DNA of 42,497 bases, taken from contig CACDVW010000009.1 in assembly GCA_902556355.1 (NCBI GenBank), forward strand, positions 1 through 42,497, read 5' to 3'. Position 1 is the stretch's first letter. Every line of letters starts with the position of its first letter. The notes beneath the pieces were generated by a model. It ran no database searches, was not told the origin of the DNA, and saw only the letters and a list, made by a program, of their open reading frames with translations. The stretch is from an uncultured SAR86 cluster bacterium (lineage in GTDB: Bacteria > Pseudomonadota > Gammaproteobacteria > Magnimaribacterales > D2472). Below, in pieces: positions 26,630 through 37,841 of the stretch. Position numbers and translations under genes: made by a program.

Positions 26630-27985
26630 TTGACCGCAAAAACAATGGATGATTTAGTATCTTTGTGTAAGAGAAGAGGTTTTATCTTTCAATCTGGAGA
26701 AATATATGGCGGATTGCAGGGCATGTATGATTATGGTCCTTTGGGTGTAGAACTAAAAAATAACCTAAAAAATGCTTGGTGGTCATCTATGGTCTATGAA
26801 AACGATAATATTGAGGGTTTAGATGCTTCTATATTATCAAATCCTACAGTTTTAAAGTATTCTGGTCATGAAGATACTTTCTCAGACCCCATGGTTGACT
26901 GTAAAACATGTAAATCAAGGTTTAGAGAAGATCAGCTACCTGAAAGCTGCAATAAGGGTAAATGTGATTTTACTGAAGCGCGACAGTTTAACCTTATGTT
27001 TAAAACAAGCGTTGGACCAATAGACGATGGTACTTCATTTGCATACTTAAGGCCTGAAACTGCACAACAAATATTTACAAATTTTAAAAACGTTGTTGAT
27101 TCTTCTTCAAAAACATTACCTTTTGGCATTGCACAAATAGGCAAAGCATTTAGGAATGAAATAACGCCTAGAAATTTTATCTTCAGAGTTAGGGAGTTTG
27201 AGCAAATGGAATTGGAGTTTTTTGTAAAGCCTGGAACTGATGAAGATTGGCATAAGACATGGGTTAAAAAGAGACTTGATTGGTGGGAAAAACAGGGTGT
27301 GCCAAAAGATAATATAGAGCTCTATGATGTACCTAATGATGAGTTAGCGCATTACTCAAAGGGAACGATTGATATTATGTATAAGTTTCCTCATGGACTT
27401 GAAGAATTAGAGGGTATAGCGAATAGAACAGATTTTGACTTAGGCTCACATACAAAAAATCAGGATGAACTTAATATATCTGCCAAAGTTATGCCAAATA
27501 ATAATTCAAATACAAGATTGGCAATTCAAGATATAGAGTCAAAGAAATGGGTAGTTCCTTATGTTATAGAGCCTTCTGCTGGTGTAGATAGGGGTGTTTT
27601 GGCGCTCATGAATGAAGCATATAATGTTGAAGATTTAGGTGAGGGTAAAGAAAGAATTGTTTTAAAGCTTAAACCACATCTTTCGCCCATAAAAGCCGCT
27701 GTAATTCCGCTGAAAAAAAATAATGCTGAACTAGTTAATAAAGCCTCTGATTTAAAAAAGAGATTGCAAAGCTTAAACATAGGGAGAGTTGTTTTAGAAA
27801 ATACAGGTAATATAGGTAAAGGCTATCGAAGACATGATGAAATTGGTACGCCATTGTGTATTACAATAGATTTTGAGAGCTTGGAAGACAATTCAGCTAC
27901 AGTTAGAGATAGAGATACTATGCAGCAAAAAAGAATTTCTATTGATGCTTTGCCAGACTATTTAATAAAGTGCATAAATGAATAG
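26630..27985 (+). CDS. glyQS: Glycyl-tRNA synthetase, dimeric (single-chain) type
   Basis: Charges tRNA-Gly with glycine. At 451 residues in one chain, this is the alpha2 class II enzyme found in eukaryotes, archaea and some bacteria, not the alpha2-beta2 GlyQ/GlyS enzyme usual in gammaproteobacteria. Evidence: [25 protein letters not shown] at the N-terminus, a Cys cluster C91/C94/C107/C112 in the insertion that often binds zinc, motif 2 [25 protein letters not shown], motif 3 [16 protein letters not shown], and a C-terminal anticodon-binding domain from about residue 355. It starts with TTG 26630, with AGGAGA at 26619-26624. It occupies the syntenic position of glyQ-glyS. plsC begins 3 bases after its stop. 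Confidence 0.95.
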   Translation: MTAKTMDDLVSLCKRRGFIFQSGEIYGGLQGMYDYGPLGVELKNNLKNAWWSSMVYENDNIEGLDASILSNPTVLKYSGHEDTFSDPMVDCKTCKSRFREDQLPESCNKGKCDFTEARQFNLMFKTSVGPIDDGTSFAYLRPETAQQIFTNFKNVVDSSSKTLPFGIAQIGKAFRNEITPRNFIFRVREFEQMELEFFVKPGTDEDWHKTWVKKRLDWWEKQGVPKDNIELYDVPNDELAHYSKGTIDIMYKFPHGLEELEGIANRTDFDLGSHTKNQDELNISAKVMPNNNSNTRLAIQDIESKKWVVPYVIEPSAGVDRGVLALMNEAYNVEDLGEGKERIVLKLKPHLSPIKAAVIPLKKNNAELVNKASDLKKRLQSLNIGRVVLENTGNIGKGYRRHDEIGTPLCITIDFESLEDNSATVRDRDTMQQKRISIDALPDYLIKCINE

Positions 27986-27988
27986 ATA

Positions 27989-31688
<3,700 letters not shown>

Positions 31689-31725
31689 TTGAGTTTATTA
31701 AAACTAGAAATTTAATTTTAAGCAA

Positions 31726-32829
31726 TTAAATTAATAAAGGCATCACAACATATTTAAAGTCATCTGAGCCTGGGTTTGTGATGAGGCAGCTCTTATCAGA
31801 ACCAAAAAAATGCACCTCAACACTTTCACCATCAATTGAGGATAAAATTTCTTGGATATAGTTAACATTAAATGCTATATCAATACTTTCACCAGTGTAA
31901 GAACAATTAATACTTTCTTCTGCCTGTTCTTTTTCTGGGTTGTTAGCAGAAATGTTAATTTTGTTTTCTGATGTTACCATCCTTACCCCTCTAAACTTTT
32001 CACTAGAAAGAATACTTACTCTGCTAAGGCTTTCTGAAAGGTCTTTCTTATTAATTGAAAGGGTTGTGCTTTCTCCACTTGGAATCACTTGCTCATAATC
32101 TGGGAATTTGCCCTCAATTAATTTGCTTGAAAAAGTGGTACCAGCAACATTAACATTAATAGAGTTGGGTGTTAGTTGTAATAAAATATTCTCGCCACTA
32201 TCGCTCACAATCTTACCTATTTCATTAATTGATTTTCTTGGAACGATTCCGGTTATTTGTTCTGAAACCCCTTCGTTTAGTGGAGCGTTAGCTAGAGCTA
32301 ATCTATGTGCATCCGTTGCCACGCTTGTGATTACGTTGTCCTCAACCGAAATATATAAGCCATTTAGGTAATGTCTCCAATCCTGATTGCCCATAGCAAA
32401 AGATGTTTTATATATTAAAGCCCTTAAGTTTGGCCCTGTGATATTTACAGTGTTTCCGCCCTCTTCTTTTTCAAAAACAGGAAAGTCTTCACTTGGTAAT
32501 GTGGATAAATTATATTTACCAGAGCTTGTTTCTATCTTTAGATTGTCTCCATCGAGAAAAAAATGAATCTCATCTCCCTCTTTAAATAATCTGCAAAGCT
32601 CGCTGAGTTTTTTTGCTGGGGCTGTTGTCCTTCCTCCACTTTTAAAATTAGATATTGTTGAAATGGTTGATATTTCTGATTCTAAATCCGTTGCTGTGAG
32701 TCTTAAGGTTGACTCATCAACCTCAAAAAGAACGTTTGCAAGAATTGGGAGAGTTTGACGTTTTTCTACAACCCCAAGTGTTGCATTAAGAGATGAAACT
32801 ATCTCTTCTTTAGTAATATAAAAGTCCAT
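31726..32829 (-). CDS. dnaN: DNA polymerase III beta sliding clamp
   Basis: Ring-shaped processivity factor of the replisome. It has 367 residues, the normal length, made of three similar clamp domains. Recognisable pieces are LPILANVLFEV near residues 27-37, TDLESEI, RHYLNGLYISV, VATDAHRLALA near 170-180, FPDYEQVIP, and the C-terminus VMPLLI, which is close to the family end (V-M-P-M-R-L/V). It starts with ATG 32829, two bases after the dnaA stop, so the two genes are probably co-translated. Confidence 0.97.
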   Translation of the reverse strand: MDFYITKEEIVSSLNATLGVVEKRQTLPILANVLFEVDESTLRLTATDLESEISTISTISNFKSGGRTTAPAKKLSELCRLFKEGDEIHFFLDGDNLKIETSSGKYNLSTLPSEDFPVFEKEEGGNTVNITGPNLRALIYKTSFAMGNQDWRHYLNGLYISVEDNVITSVATDAHRLALANAPLNEGVSEQITGIVPRKSINEIGKIVSDSGENILLQLTPNSINVNVAGTTFSSKLIEGKFPDYEQVIPSGESTTLSINKKDLSESLSRVSILSSEKFRGVRMVTSENKINISANNPEKEQAEESINCSYTGESIDIAFNVNYIQEILSSIDGESVEVHFFGSDKSCLITNPGSDDFKYVVMPLLI

Positions 32830-32831
32830 GT

Positions 32832-34127
32832 TTAGTTGGTTAGTGCTCTTGTTAAGTTTCTATAATCCTCTTCATGCGAAGGGCTCTCTTTTCTAAGTTC
32901 CGCAATTTTTTTGCACGCATGTAAAACTGTGGTGTGGTCCCTTCCATTAAAAGCTTCACCTATTTCTGGAAGGCTGTGTCTAGTTAGCTCTTTTGTTAAA
33001 GCCATGGCAAGCTGTCTTGGTCTTGTTATAGAGCGACTTCTTCTTTTTGACAAAAGATCTGAAAGCTTGATGTTGTAATATTCAGCCACTGTCTTTTGTA
33101 TATTTTCAATACTGACCATTTTTGCAGAAATTACAAAAAGGTCTTTAAGGGCGTCTTTGACAAGAGCAAGGTCTATTTCCTGGTTGGTAAACTTTGCGTT
33201 GGCAACAACCCTTTTAAGAGCGCCTTCAAGCTCCCTTATGTTTGATCTTATTCTTTGTGCAATATATATAGCGCAGTCATTTGGCAGAGACACCCCCATT
33301 GAGGATGCTTTTTGAAGGAGCACTGCAGCTCTCGTTTCAAGCTCAGGAGGATCAATAATTACCGGTAACCCCCAACCAAGCCTTGATTTCAGTCTTTCCT
33401 CTAAACCATCTATTTCTTTTGGGTATTTGTCACAGGTAAGGATCATTTGATTGTTTCTGTCTAATAAAGCATTGAATGTATGAAAGAACTCTTCTTGCGA
33501 CTGCTCTTTTCCTGCAAAAAACTGTATATCATCAATTAAAAGAGCATCAGCGTTTCTATAAAAAGATTTAAATTCGTTCATAGCCCCAAGTTGAAGCGCT
33601 TTAACCATATCAGACACAAACTTTTCTGAGTGAACATAAACTATTCTTTTGTTTGGTTCGTTTTTTAAGATTTCGTTTCCAACTGCGTGCATTAGATGGG
33701 TTTTACCAAGGCCGACACCACCATATATAAATAGTGGGTTGTAATCACCCTTAGGGTTTAAAGCAACCTGTTTAGATGCTGCTAGAGCCACGTGATTTGA
33801 TTTACCCTCAACAAAAGTATCAAAAACATAAGACGGTACCAGTTTGGTGTCTTCGGATTTTTTATTGTTACTGTATTTATCAACAAATGTTTCTTTTGTA
33901 AGTGTTTTAAAAACTAGACTTATGTCTTTTTTTGATTGTGATTTAATCATTTCCATGATTTCATTGGAAAGATTTGTTTCTACGTAGTTGAGAATAAAAT
34001 CATTGGGCGCAACTATTTCTAGAGTATTTTTGTTTAAGTTGCCTTTAAGGGGTCTGATCCAGGTGTTAAAATCTTCTTGTGAGAGCTTGTTTTCAAGTTT
34101 CTCTGAGCATTTATTCCAAAATTCCAA
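32832..34127 (-). CDS. dnaA: Chromosomal replication initiator DnaA
   Basis: AAA+ ATPase that binds DnaA boxes and opens the origin. It has 431 residues. Domain I at the N-terminus (WNKCSEKLENKLSQEDFNTWI), a short linker, AAA+ domain with Walker A GGVGLGKTH at 136-144 and Walker B ALLIDDIQFF near 196-205, and a C-terminal domain with the DnaA-box-binding signature RDHTTVLHA at 396-404. It starts with TTG 34125-34127, preceded at 8 bases by a perfect AGGAGG (34136-34141 on the opposite strand). A rare start codon behind a strong ribosome binding site is common for dnaA. It is divergent from rpmH. Confidence 0.98.
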   Translation of the reverse strand: MEFWNKCSEKLENKLSQEDFNTWIRPLKGNLNKNTLEIVAPNDFILNYVETNLSNEIMEMIKSQSKKDISLVFKTLTKETFVDKYSNNKKSEDTKLVPSYVFDTFVEGKSNHVALAASKQVALNPKGDYNPLFIYGGVGLGKTHLMHAVGNEILKNEPNKRIVYVHSEKFVSDMVKALQLGAMNEFKSFYRNADALLIDDIQFFAGKEQSQEEFFHTFNALLDRNNQMILTCDKYPKEIDGLEERLKSRLGWGLPVIIDPPELETRAAVLLQKASSMGVSLPNDCAIYIAQRIRSNIRELEGALKRVVANAKFTNQEIDLALVKDALKDLFVISAKMVSIENIQKTVAEYYNIKLSDLLSKRRSRSITRPRQLAMALTKELTRHSLPEIGEAFNGRDHTTVLHACKKIAELRKESPSHEEDYRNLTRALTN

Positions 34128-34203
34128 TCCTAGTTCCTCCTAATAGATAACTAGTCTACGAAAAAACTAACAAGATATCTACAGCATAAGTTCATGAATT
34201 TTC

Positions 34204-34212
34204 TGTGGATAA
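34204..34212 (-). promoter_or_regulatory. DnaA box
   Basis: TGTGGATAA, the exact reverse complement of the consensus TTATCCACA. It lies about 77 bases upstream of the dnaA start, so it could act both in origin function and in dnaA autoregulation. Confidence 0.75.
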
Positions 34213-34275
34213 CTTGTATATAAAAAACTTATTTTAGTTTTTTTAAAATTCTATGAAATCTTTTAATTTATGGGC

Positions 34276-34281
34276 TATAAT
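34276..34281 (+). promoter_or_regulatory. -10 box of the rpmH operon promoter
   Basis: Perfect TATAAT 30 bases before the rpmH ATG, followed by a GC-rich discriminator (GCGCC). No good -35 is seen 16-18 bases upstream. GC-rich discriminators are typical of ribosomal and growth-rate-controlled promoters. Confidence 0.5.
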
Positions 34282-34311
34282 GCGCCACTATTTTTTTACA
34301 GGTAGTAAATT

Positions 34312-34446
34312 ATGAAAAGAACATTCCAACCAAGCACTTTAAAAAGAAGCAGAACTCATGGATTTAGAGCAAGAATGGCTACCAAGGCAGGCAGAGCAAT
34401 ACTGTCTAACAGAAGAAAAAAAGGCCGCAAGGTTTTAACTGCCTAG
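34312..34446 (+). CDS. rpmH: 50S ribosomal protein L34
   Basis: A 44-residue, highly basic ribosomal protein. The sequence starts [19 protein letters not shown] and ends with [12 protein letters not shown], an almost exact match to the family. An AGGT lies 9 bases before ATG. It is the first gene of the plus-strand run rpmH-rnpA-yidC-mnmE; rnpA starts 3 bases after its stop. It is too short to stand out by length alone, but the sequence is unmistakable. Confidence 0.98.
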   Translation: MKRTFQPSTLKRSRTHGFRARMATKAGRAILSNRRKKGRKVLTA

Positions 34447-34449
34447 AAC

Positions 34450-34752
34450 TTGCGAACCCCTTCGCTTTCAAAACACTTTCATAGTTCTAAAAATTTAAGA
34501 ATCTTTTTTGTCGAGGATGGTAAAACAGATCTGCGAATAGTTGTGTCTAAAAAAAATTTTAAGCTTGCTGTTACGAGAAATAAAATTAAGAGAAGGGTAA
34601 AAGAAATTTTTAAAAACAATCATCTTTTTTTTAACAATGGTTCTTTTGTGTTTGTTGCCTATAAACCATTTGCTGAATTAAGTTTCAAAGAGGCTTCTGT
34701 TGAGATAGTTAACGCTGTAAAATCATCAATTCATAATAAGGTTAAAAAATGA
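34450..34752 (+). CDS. rnpA: Ribonuclease P protein component
   Basis: Protein subunit that, with the RNase P RNA, cuts the 5' leader from pre-tRNAs. It has 100 residues, a bit shorter than E. coli (119). The family signature RNKIKRRVKEIFK (the RNR motif) is near residues 44-56. It starts with TTG 34450, only 3 bases after rpmH, with no clear ribosome binding site, so translation is probably coupled to rpmH, as in other bacteria. Its end overlaps yidC by 4 bases; the yidD gene that usually lies between them is absent. Confidence 0.93.
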   Translation: MRTPSLSKHFHSSKNLRIFFVEDGKTDLRIVVSKKNFKLAVTRNKIKRRVKEIFKNNHLFFNNGSFVFVAYKPFAELSFKEASVEIVNAVKSSIHNKVKK

Positions 34753-36305
34753 ATTTAAGAAAAGTTTATCTAGGGGTTATTGTTGTTCTCTCAATGGCTT
34801 TGTTTTATGAGTGGAACTCTGAAAACCAAAAGCTCTCTGAGATAGAACAGCTTAGGGTAGCAGACATGGAGGCTGCCACCTCACAGGTTACAGATGGCGG
34901 GAGTTTTGTTTATCTTGAAAATGATGAATTAAGAATAAAAATATCAACATCCACCGGTTCTGTTGTTGAATCTAGGCTTAAAAAGTATGGGGTAGAAAAT
35001 ATTGAAGGTTCACTTGGGGTGAGGGTTTTTGGCTCATCAAACACAAGCCCGTTTAAGTATTATTTAAAAACCGGTTTTACTGGTAAGGCCCCTAATTATG
35101 TGCTTCACAGCTACGACAACAACTCTGTGGTTTTAAAAACAGAAGATGGGGATTTAACAAAAGAATTCACTTTTTTGCCTGAGACATATGAGCTTTTAAT
35201 TACTGACACCTCATCACTTGGTTCTTCTGGAAAGGCTTTTGCTGCTCTTTATAGAACCGAGGGGAGGTCTTTAGATTTAAAAACATCATGGCTTCAAGGC
35301 GGAATGATGAATAACAGCTCTTATCAAGGAGTCGCGTTTAGCACTGATCAAGATCCATACGAAACAACCAGGTTAAGAAGTATTGATGAATCCATCTCTT
35401 ATCTTTCTCGTTCTGGTTGGGTTTCTTTTATACAAAAATATTTTTTTGCTGCTCTTATTGGTTCAGAAGATGGTATTTATAATTTCTTTGCCCATCCTGC
35501 TGATTCTGGTGTTTATAGAATGGGCTATACCGTTGAAAAAGGAGAGGCCGCGAACCTTGTATATAAACACTCACACCGTGTATTTATTGGGCCAAAGGTT
35601 AGAAAGGATTTGGCTGAGAGGGCAGAAAATTTAGAGCTCTCTATAGACATGGGTTGGTTTTGGTTTATATCGCAACCCATGGTTTGGTTTTTAGATCTAA
35701 TTAATGGTTTTGTTGATAACTGGGCTCTATCGATAATAGTTTTCACTTTTATTTTAAAGCTTGTGTTGTTTCCTGTAACAGCAAAGGGGTTTGTTTCTAT
35801 GGGCAACATGAGAAAGGTTGGCCCCAAAATGAAAGAGCTTCAAGACAGATATAGTGATGACAGGCAGAGGCTTTCACAAGAAATGATGAAGCTATACAAA
35901 ACAGAAAAAGTTAATCCGCTGGGTGGTTGTTTGCCAATCTTGGCTCAAATGCCTTTTTTTATTGGTTTCTTTTTTGCGTTAAGAGAGATGGTTGAGCTAA
36001 GGCATGCGTCTATTTTTTGGATGTCTGATTTATCTGTTCCAGACCCTCTTTTTATCCTTCCTGTTTTATTTGGTTTGATTATGTTTTCCACACAAAAGCT
36101 TAGTCCCGCGCCTCCTTCTCAGGACCCAATGCAGCAACAAGTAATTAAATACATGCCTGTTGTTTTTTCCGTATTCTTTTTTGTTTTCCCGGCAGCTTTG
36201 TGTCTTTATTCTGTAATAAACTCGGGTGTTTCTCTTGGTCAACAAAGATATTTATATAAAAAACATGGTGTTTTGGGTGACACCCAGGTCGGTTCCGGGG
36301 GTTAG
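34749..36305 (+). CDS. yidC: Membrane protein insertase YidC
   Basis: Inserts membrane proteins, alone or with SecYEG; needed for ATP synthase and oxidase subunits such as those coded in this window. It has 518 residues, the Gram-negative form: N-terminal membrane helix (about 4-20), large periplasmic beta domain (about 55-310), then the conserved five-helix core, starting near WFWFISQPMVWFLDLI and containing WALSIIVFTFILKLVLFPVT, MKELQDRYSDDRQRLSQEM, NPLGGCLPILAQMPFFIGFF and the last helix near FSVFFFVFPAALCLYSVI. The coding strand is strongly G/T-rich. Its ATG overlaps the rnpA stop (ATGA). mnmE starts 5 bases after its stop. Confidence 0.96.
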   Translation: MNLRKVYLGVIVVLSMALFYEWNSENQKLSEIEQLRVADMEAATSQVTDGGSFVYLENDELRIKISTSTGSVVESRLKKYGVENIEGSLGVRVFGSSNTSPFKYYLKTGFTGKAPNYVLHSYDNNSVVLKTEDGDLTKEFTFLPETYELLITDTSSLGSSGKAFAALYRTEGRSLDLKTSWLQGGMMNNSSYQGVAFSTDQDPYETTRLRSIDESISYLSRSGWVSFIQKYFFAALIGSEDGIYNFFAHPADSGVYRMGYTVEKGEAANLVYKHSHRVFIGPKVRKDLAERAENLELSIDMGWFWFISQPMVWFLDLINGFVDNWALSIIVFTFILKLVLFPVTAKGFVSMGNMRKVGPKMKELQDRYSDDRQRLSQEMMKLYKTEKVNPLGGCLPILAQMPFFIGFFFALREMVELRHASIFWMSDLSVPDPLFILPVLFGLIMFSTQKLSPAPPSQDPMQQQVIKYMPVVFSVFFFVFPAALCLYSVINSGVSLGQQRYLYKKHGVLGDTQVGSGG

Positions 36306-36310
36306 TTTTA

Positions 36311-37627
36311 GTGTCTGTGGTTTTTGCGCTAGCCACGCCCCCTGCAAAATCGGCAATATGTATCTTTAGGGTATCTGGTCCTGGTTGCCTTTCAAAAATT
36401 CCTGAGCTTACTGGTTCTCCATTAGAGAAAAATAAAAAATTTTATTTAAGGTCTGTTAAAAACAAATCTGGTGATATTGTTGACCGTGTTGGCATTATTT
36501 CTTTTGAGGGTCCAGATAGTTATACAGGGGAAGATTCTTTTGAGGTGTATGCCCATGGCGGGTTGGGTGTTATGTCTATGCTGGTTGATGTTTTTAAGTC
36601 TTTGGGTTTTGATGAGGCTCCCCCTGGCGAGTTTACCAAAAGAGCCTTTTTAAATAACAAGATTAGTCTTGCAGAAGCAGAGGCTGTTGTTGATTTAATT
36701 GATAGTCATGATCAAGATGGGGTGGTTCTATCTTCAAACACTCTTTCAGGTGATTTTACAGAAAAGGTTTTGGGTTTCTCAGATGTTATAAACAACCTTC
36801 GTGTTAGGGTTGAGGGTGAAATTGATTTTTCTGATGAGGGGGAAAGCTTTTTTGATTCATCTCTACCAAATGAGCTATCCCTTCTTGTTGAAAATTTTAA
36901 GCTTTTTGTTGGAGGTTGTTTGAATAAAAAAAATCACTCTGCAAAAAATAAGGTTATGTTTGTAGGTCCTGTAAACTCTGGTAAATCTTCTGTGTTTAAT
37001 AGACTACTTGGTTTTGAGAGGGCTCTTGTTTCTGAGAAACCTGGCACAACAAGAGACCTTGTTGAGTCTGAAATTTTTTATAATGAGGCTTCTTTTTCTA
37101 TATCTGATACAGCTGGCTTAAGAGAGACAGATGATGTTGTTGAGTCAAAAGGAATGCAGTTTGCATTAGAGCAATTAAATAATGTTGATCTGGTGGTTGG
37201 GATTTTTGACTCTGATGAAGGGTCTATATTAGATAGGTTTGCTGAGCTTTCTAAAGAAAAAAAATATTTAAAAGTTTATAACAAAACAGATTTGGGTCAT
37301 GTTGTGAAGAAGGGTGTTTTTGACTGTATGGTATCAGCTAAAACCGGTGAGGGTTTTGATGGCCTTAAGAAACTTATCTCTAAAGCGTTTAAATCAGATA
37401 TTTCTGGAGACTATATGTATTTAGTAAGAGATAGGCATATTGGGCTTTTTCAATCTTCTATTAATCATCTTGAAAATGCGCTTTTAAAACTTAGTGAGGA
37501 TAGCGGGCTTGAGCTTATAGCAGAAGATTTAAAGCTGGCTAGGGGTGATTTAAACGAAATAATAGGTGTTAAAATGTCAGACTCTTTGCTTGGTGATATT
37601 TTTAGCTCTTTTTGTATTGGTAAATAA
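36311..37627 (+). CDS. mnmE: tRNA modification GTPase MnmE
   Basis: With MnmG, adds the (carboxymethyl)aminomethyl group at U34 of some tRNAs. It has 438 residues (E. coli 454). N-terminal folate-binding domain with ATPPAKSAICIFRVSGPG and PGEFTKRAFLN; helical domain around an internal G domain with P-loop GPVNSGKSS at 219-227, PGTTRDLVES, DTAGLRET, NKTD; and the C-terminal FCIGK with the conserved cysteine. It starts with GTG 36311. In hand-counted 36481-36600 the coding strand has 37 G to 15 C and 47 T to 21 A, a very strong G/T bias. Its partner mnmG follows after a 214-base gap. Confidence 0.96.
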   Translation: MSVVFALATPPAKSAICIFRVSGPGCLSKIPELTGSPLEKNKKFYLRSVKNKSGDIVDRVGIISFEGPDSYTGEDSFEVYAHGGLGVMSMLVDVFKSLGFDEAPPGEFTKRAFLNNKISLAEAEAVVDLIDSHDQDGVVLSSNTLSGDFTEKVLGFSDVINNLRVRVEGEIDFSDEGESFFDSSLPNELSLLVENFKLFVGGCLNKKNHSAKNKVMFVGPVNSGKSSVFNRLLGFERALVSEKPGTTRDLVESEIFYNEASFSISDTAGLRETDDVVESKGMQFALEQLNNVDLVVGIFDSDEGSILDRFAELSKEKKYLKVYNKTDLGHVVKKGVFDCMVSAKTGEGFDGLKKLISKAFKSDISGDYMYLVRDRHIGLFQSSINHLENALLKLSEDSGLELIAEDLKLARGDLNEIIGVKMSDSLLGDIFSSFCIGK

Positions 37628-37665
37628 GCTGTTATTAAATTGTTAATGTTTTTTAACTCTTTTTT

Positions 37666-37674
37666 TTATTCACA
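37666..37674 (+). promoter_or_regulatory. DnaA box in the mnmE-mnmG gap
   Basis: TTATTCACA fits the relaxed DnaA consensus TTATNCACA exactly. A second sequence, TTATTAACA at 37766-37774, differs from it by one base. Confidence 0.45.
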
Positions 37675-37682
37675 GGTTGTTG

Positions 37683-37704
37683 AGAGATGTGTCTCTAGTT
37701 TTTT
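37683..37704 (+). terminator. Weak intrinsic terminator after mnmE
   Basis: AGAGA and TCTCT arms (37683-37687, 37692-37696) around a TGTG loop, followed by AG and six T. The stem is only 5 base pairs, so it may be inefficient. It lies 56 bases after the mnmE stop. Confidence 0.35.
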
Positions 37705-37841
37705 AACAGGGTTAAACATGGTTTGTTAAATCATATTTTTGTTTTAGTAGGGGCGTAAAAGGTGCTTATTAACAAATCCTTTAGGCACTAATAGAATTAA
37801 CAGTAAGTATATAATATAGATATTATTGGTTTTATTATTAT

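Larger units (their letters stand above)
34128..34311. other. oriC: dnaA-rpmH intergenic region, candidate oriC
   Basis: A 184-base spacer between divergent dnaA and rpmH, the place of oriC in Pseudomonas. It holds one perfect DnaA box (TGTGGATAA, 34204-34212) next to about 60 bases of nearly pure A/T (34213-34272), which could serve as an unwinding element. A weaker box-like ATATCTACA lies about 15-20 bases to the left. By comparison with known origins, the number of good boxes is low. The rpmH and dnaA promoters must also lie here. Base skew changes sign somewhere around here (31-34.5 kb), which supports an origin. Confidence 0.5.
37642..37801. repeat. TTAAC/GTTAA motif cluster in the mnmE-mnmG gap
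   Basis: Seven copies of TTAAC or its complement GTTAA lie at 37642, 37653, 37703, 37711, 37725, 37769 and 37797, in both orientations. Base composition would predict about one in this 214-base gap. The gap (37628-37841) has no gene. It also holds a DnaA box, a small hairpin with T-run and a TATAAT (37810-37815) before mnmG. The upstream flank of mnmG is where E. coli has oriC. Confidence 0.45.

Noticed and set aside
33789-33794. CACGTG core inside dnaA as a second parS
   Set aside because: Only the central six bases fit; the flanks do not continue the palindrome.
37628-37841. A tRNA or small RNA gene in the mnmE-mnmG gap
   Set aside because: No cloverleaf, no TTCRA arm and only a 5-base-pair hairpin; base content is too A/T-rich.
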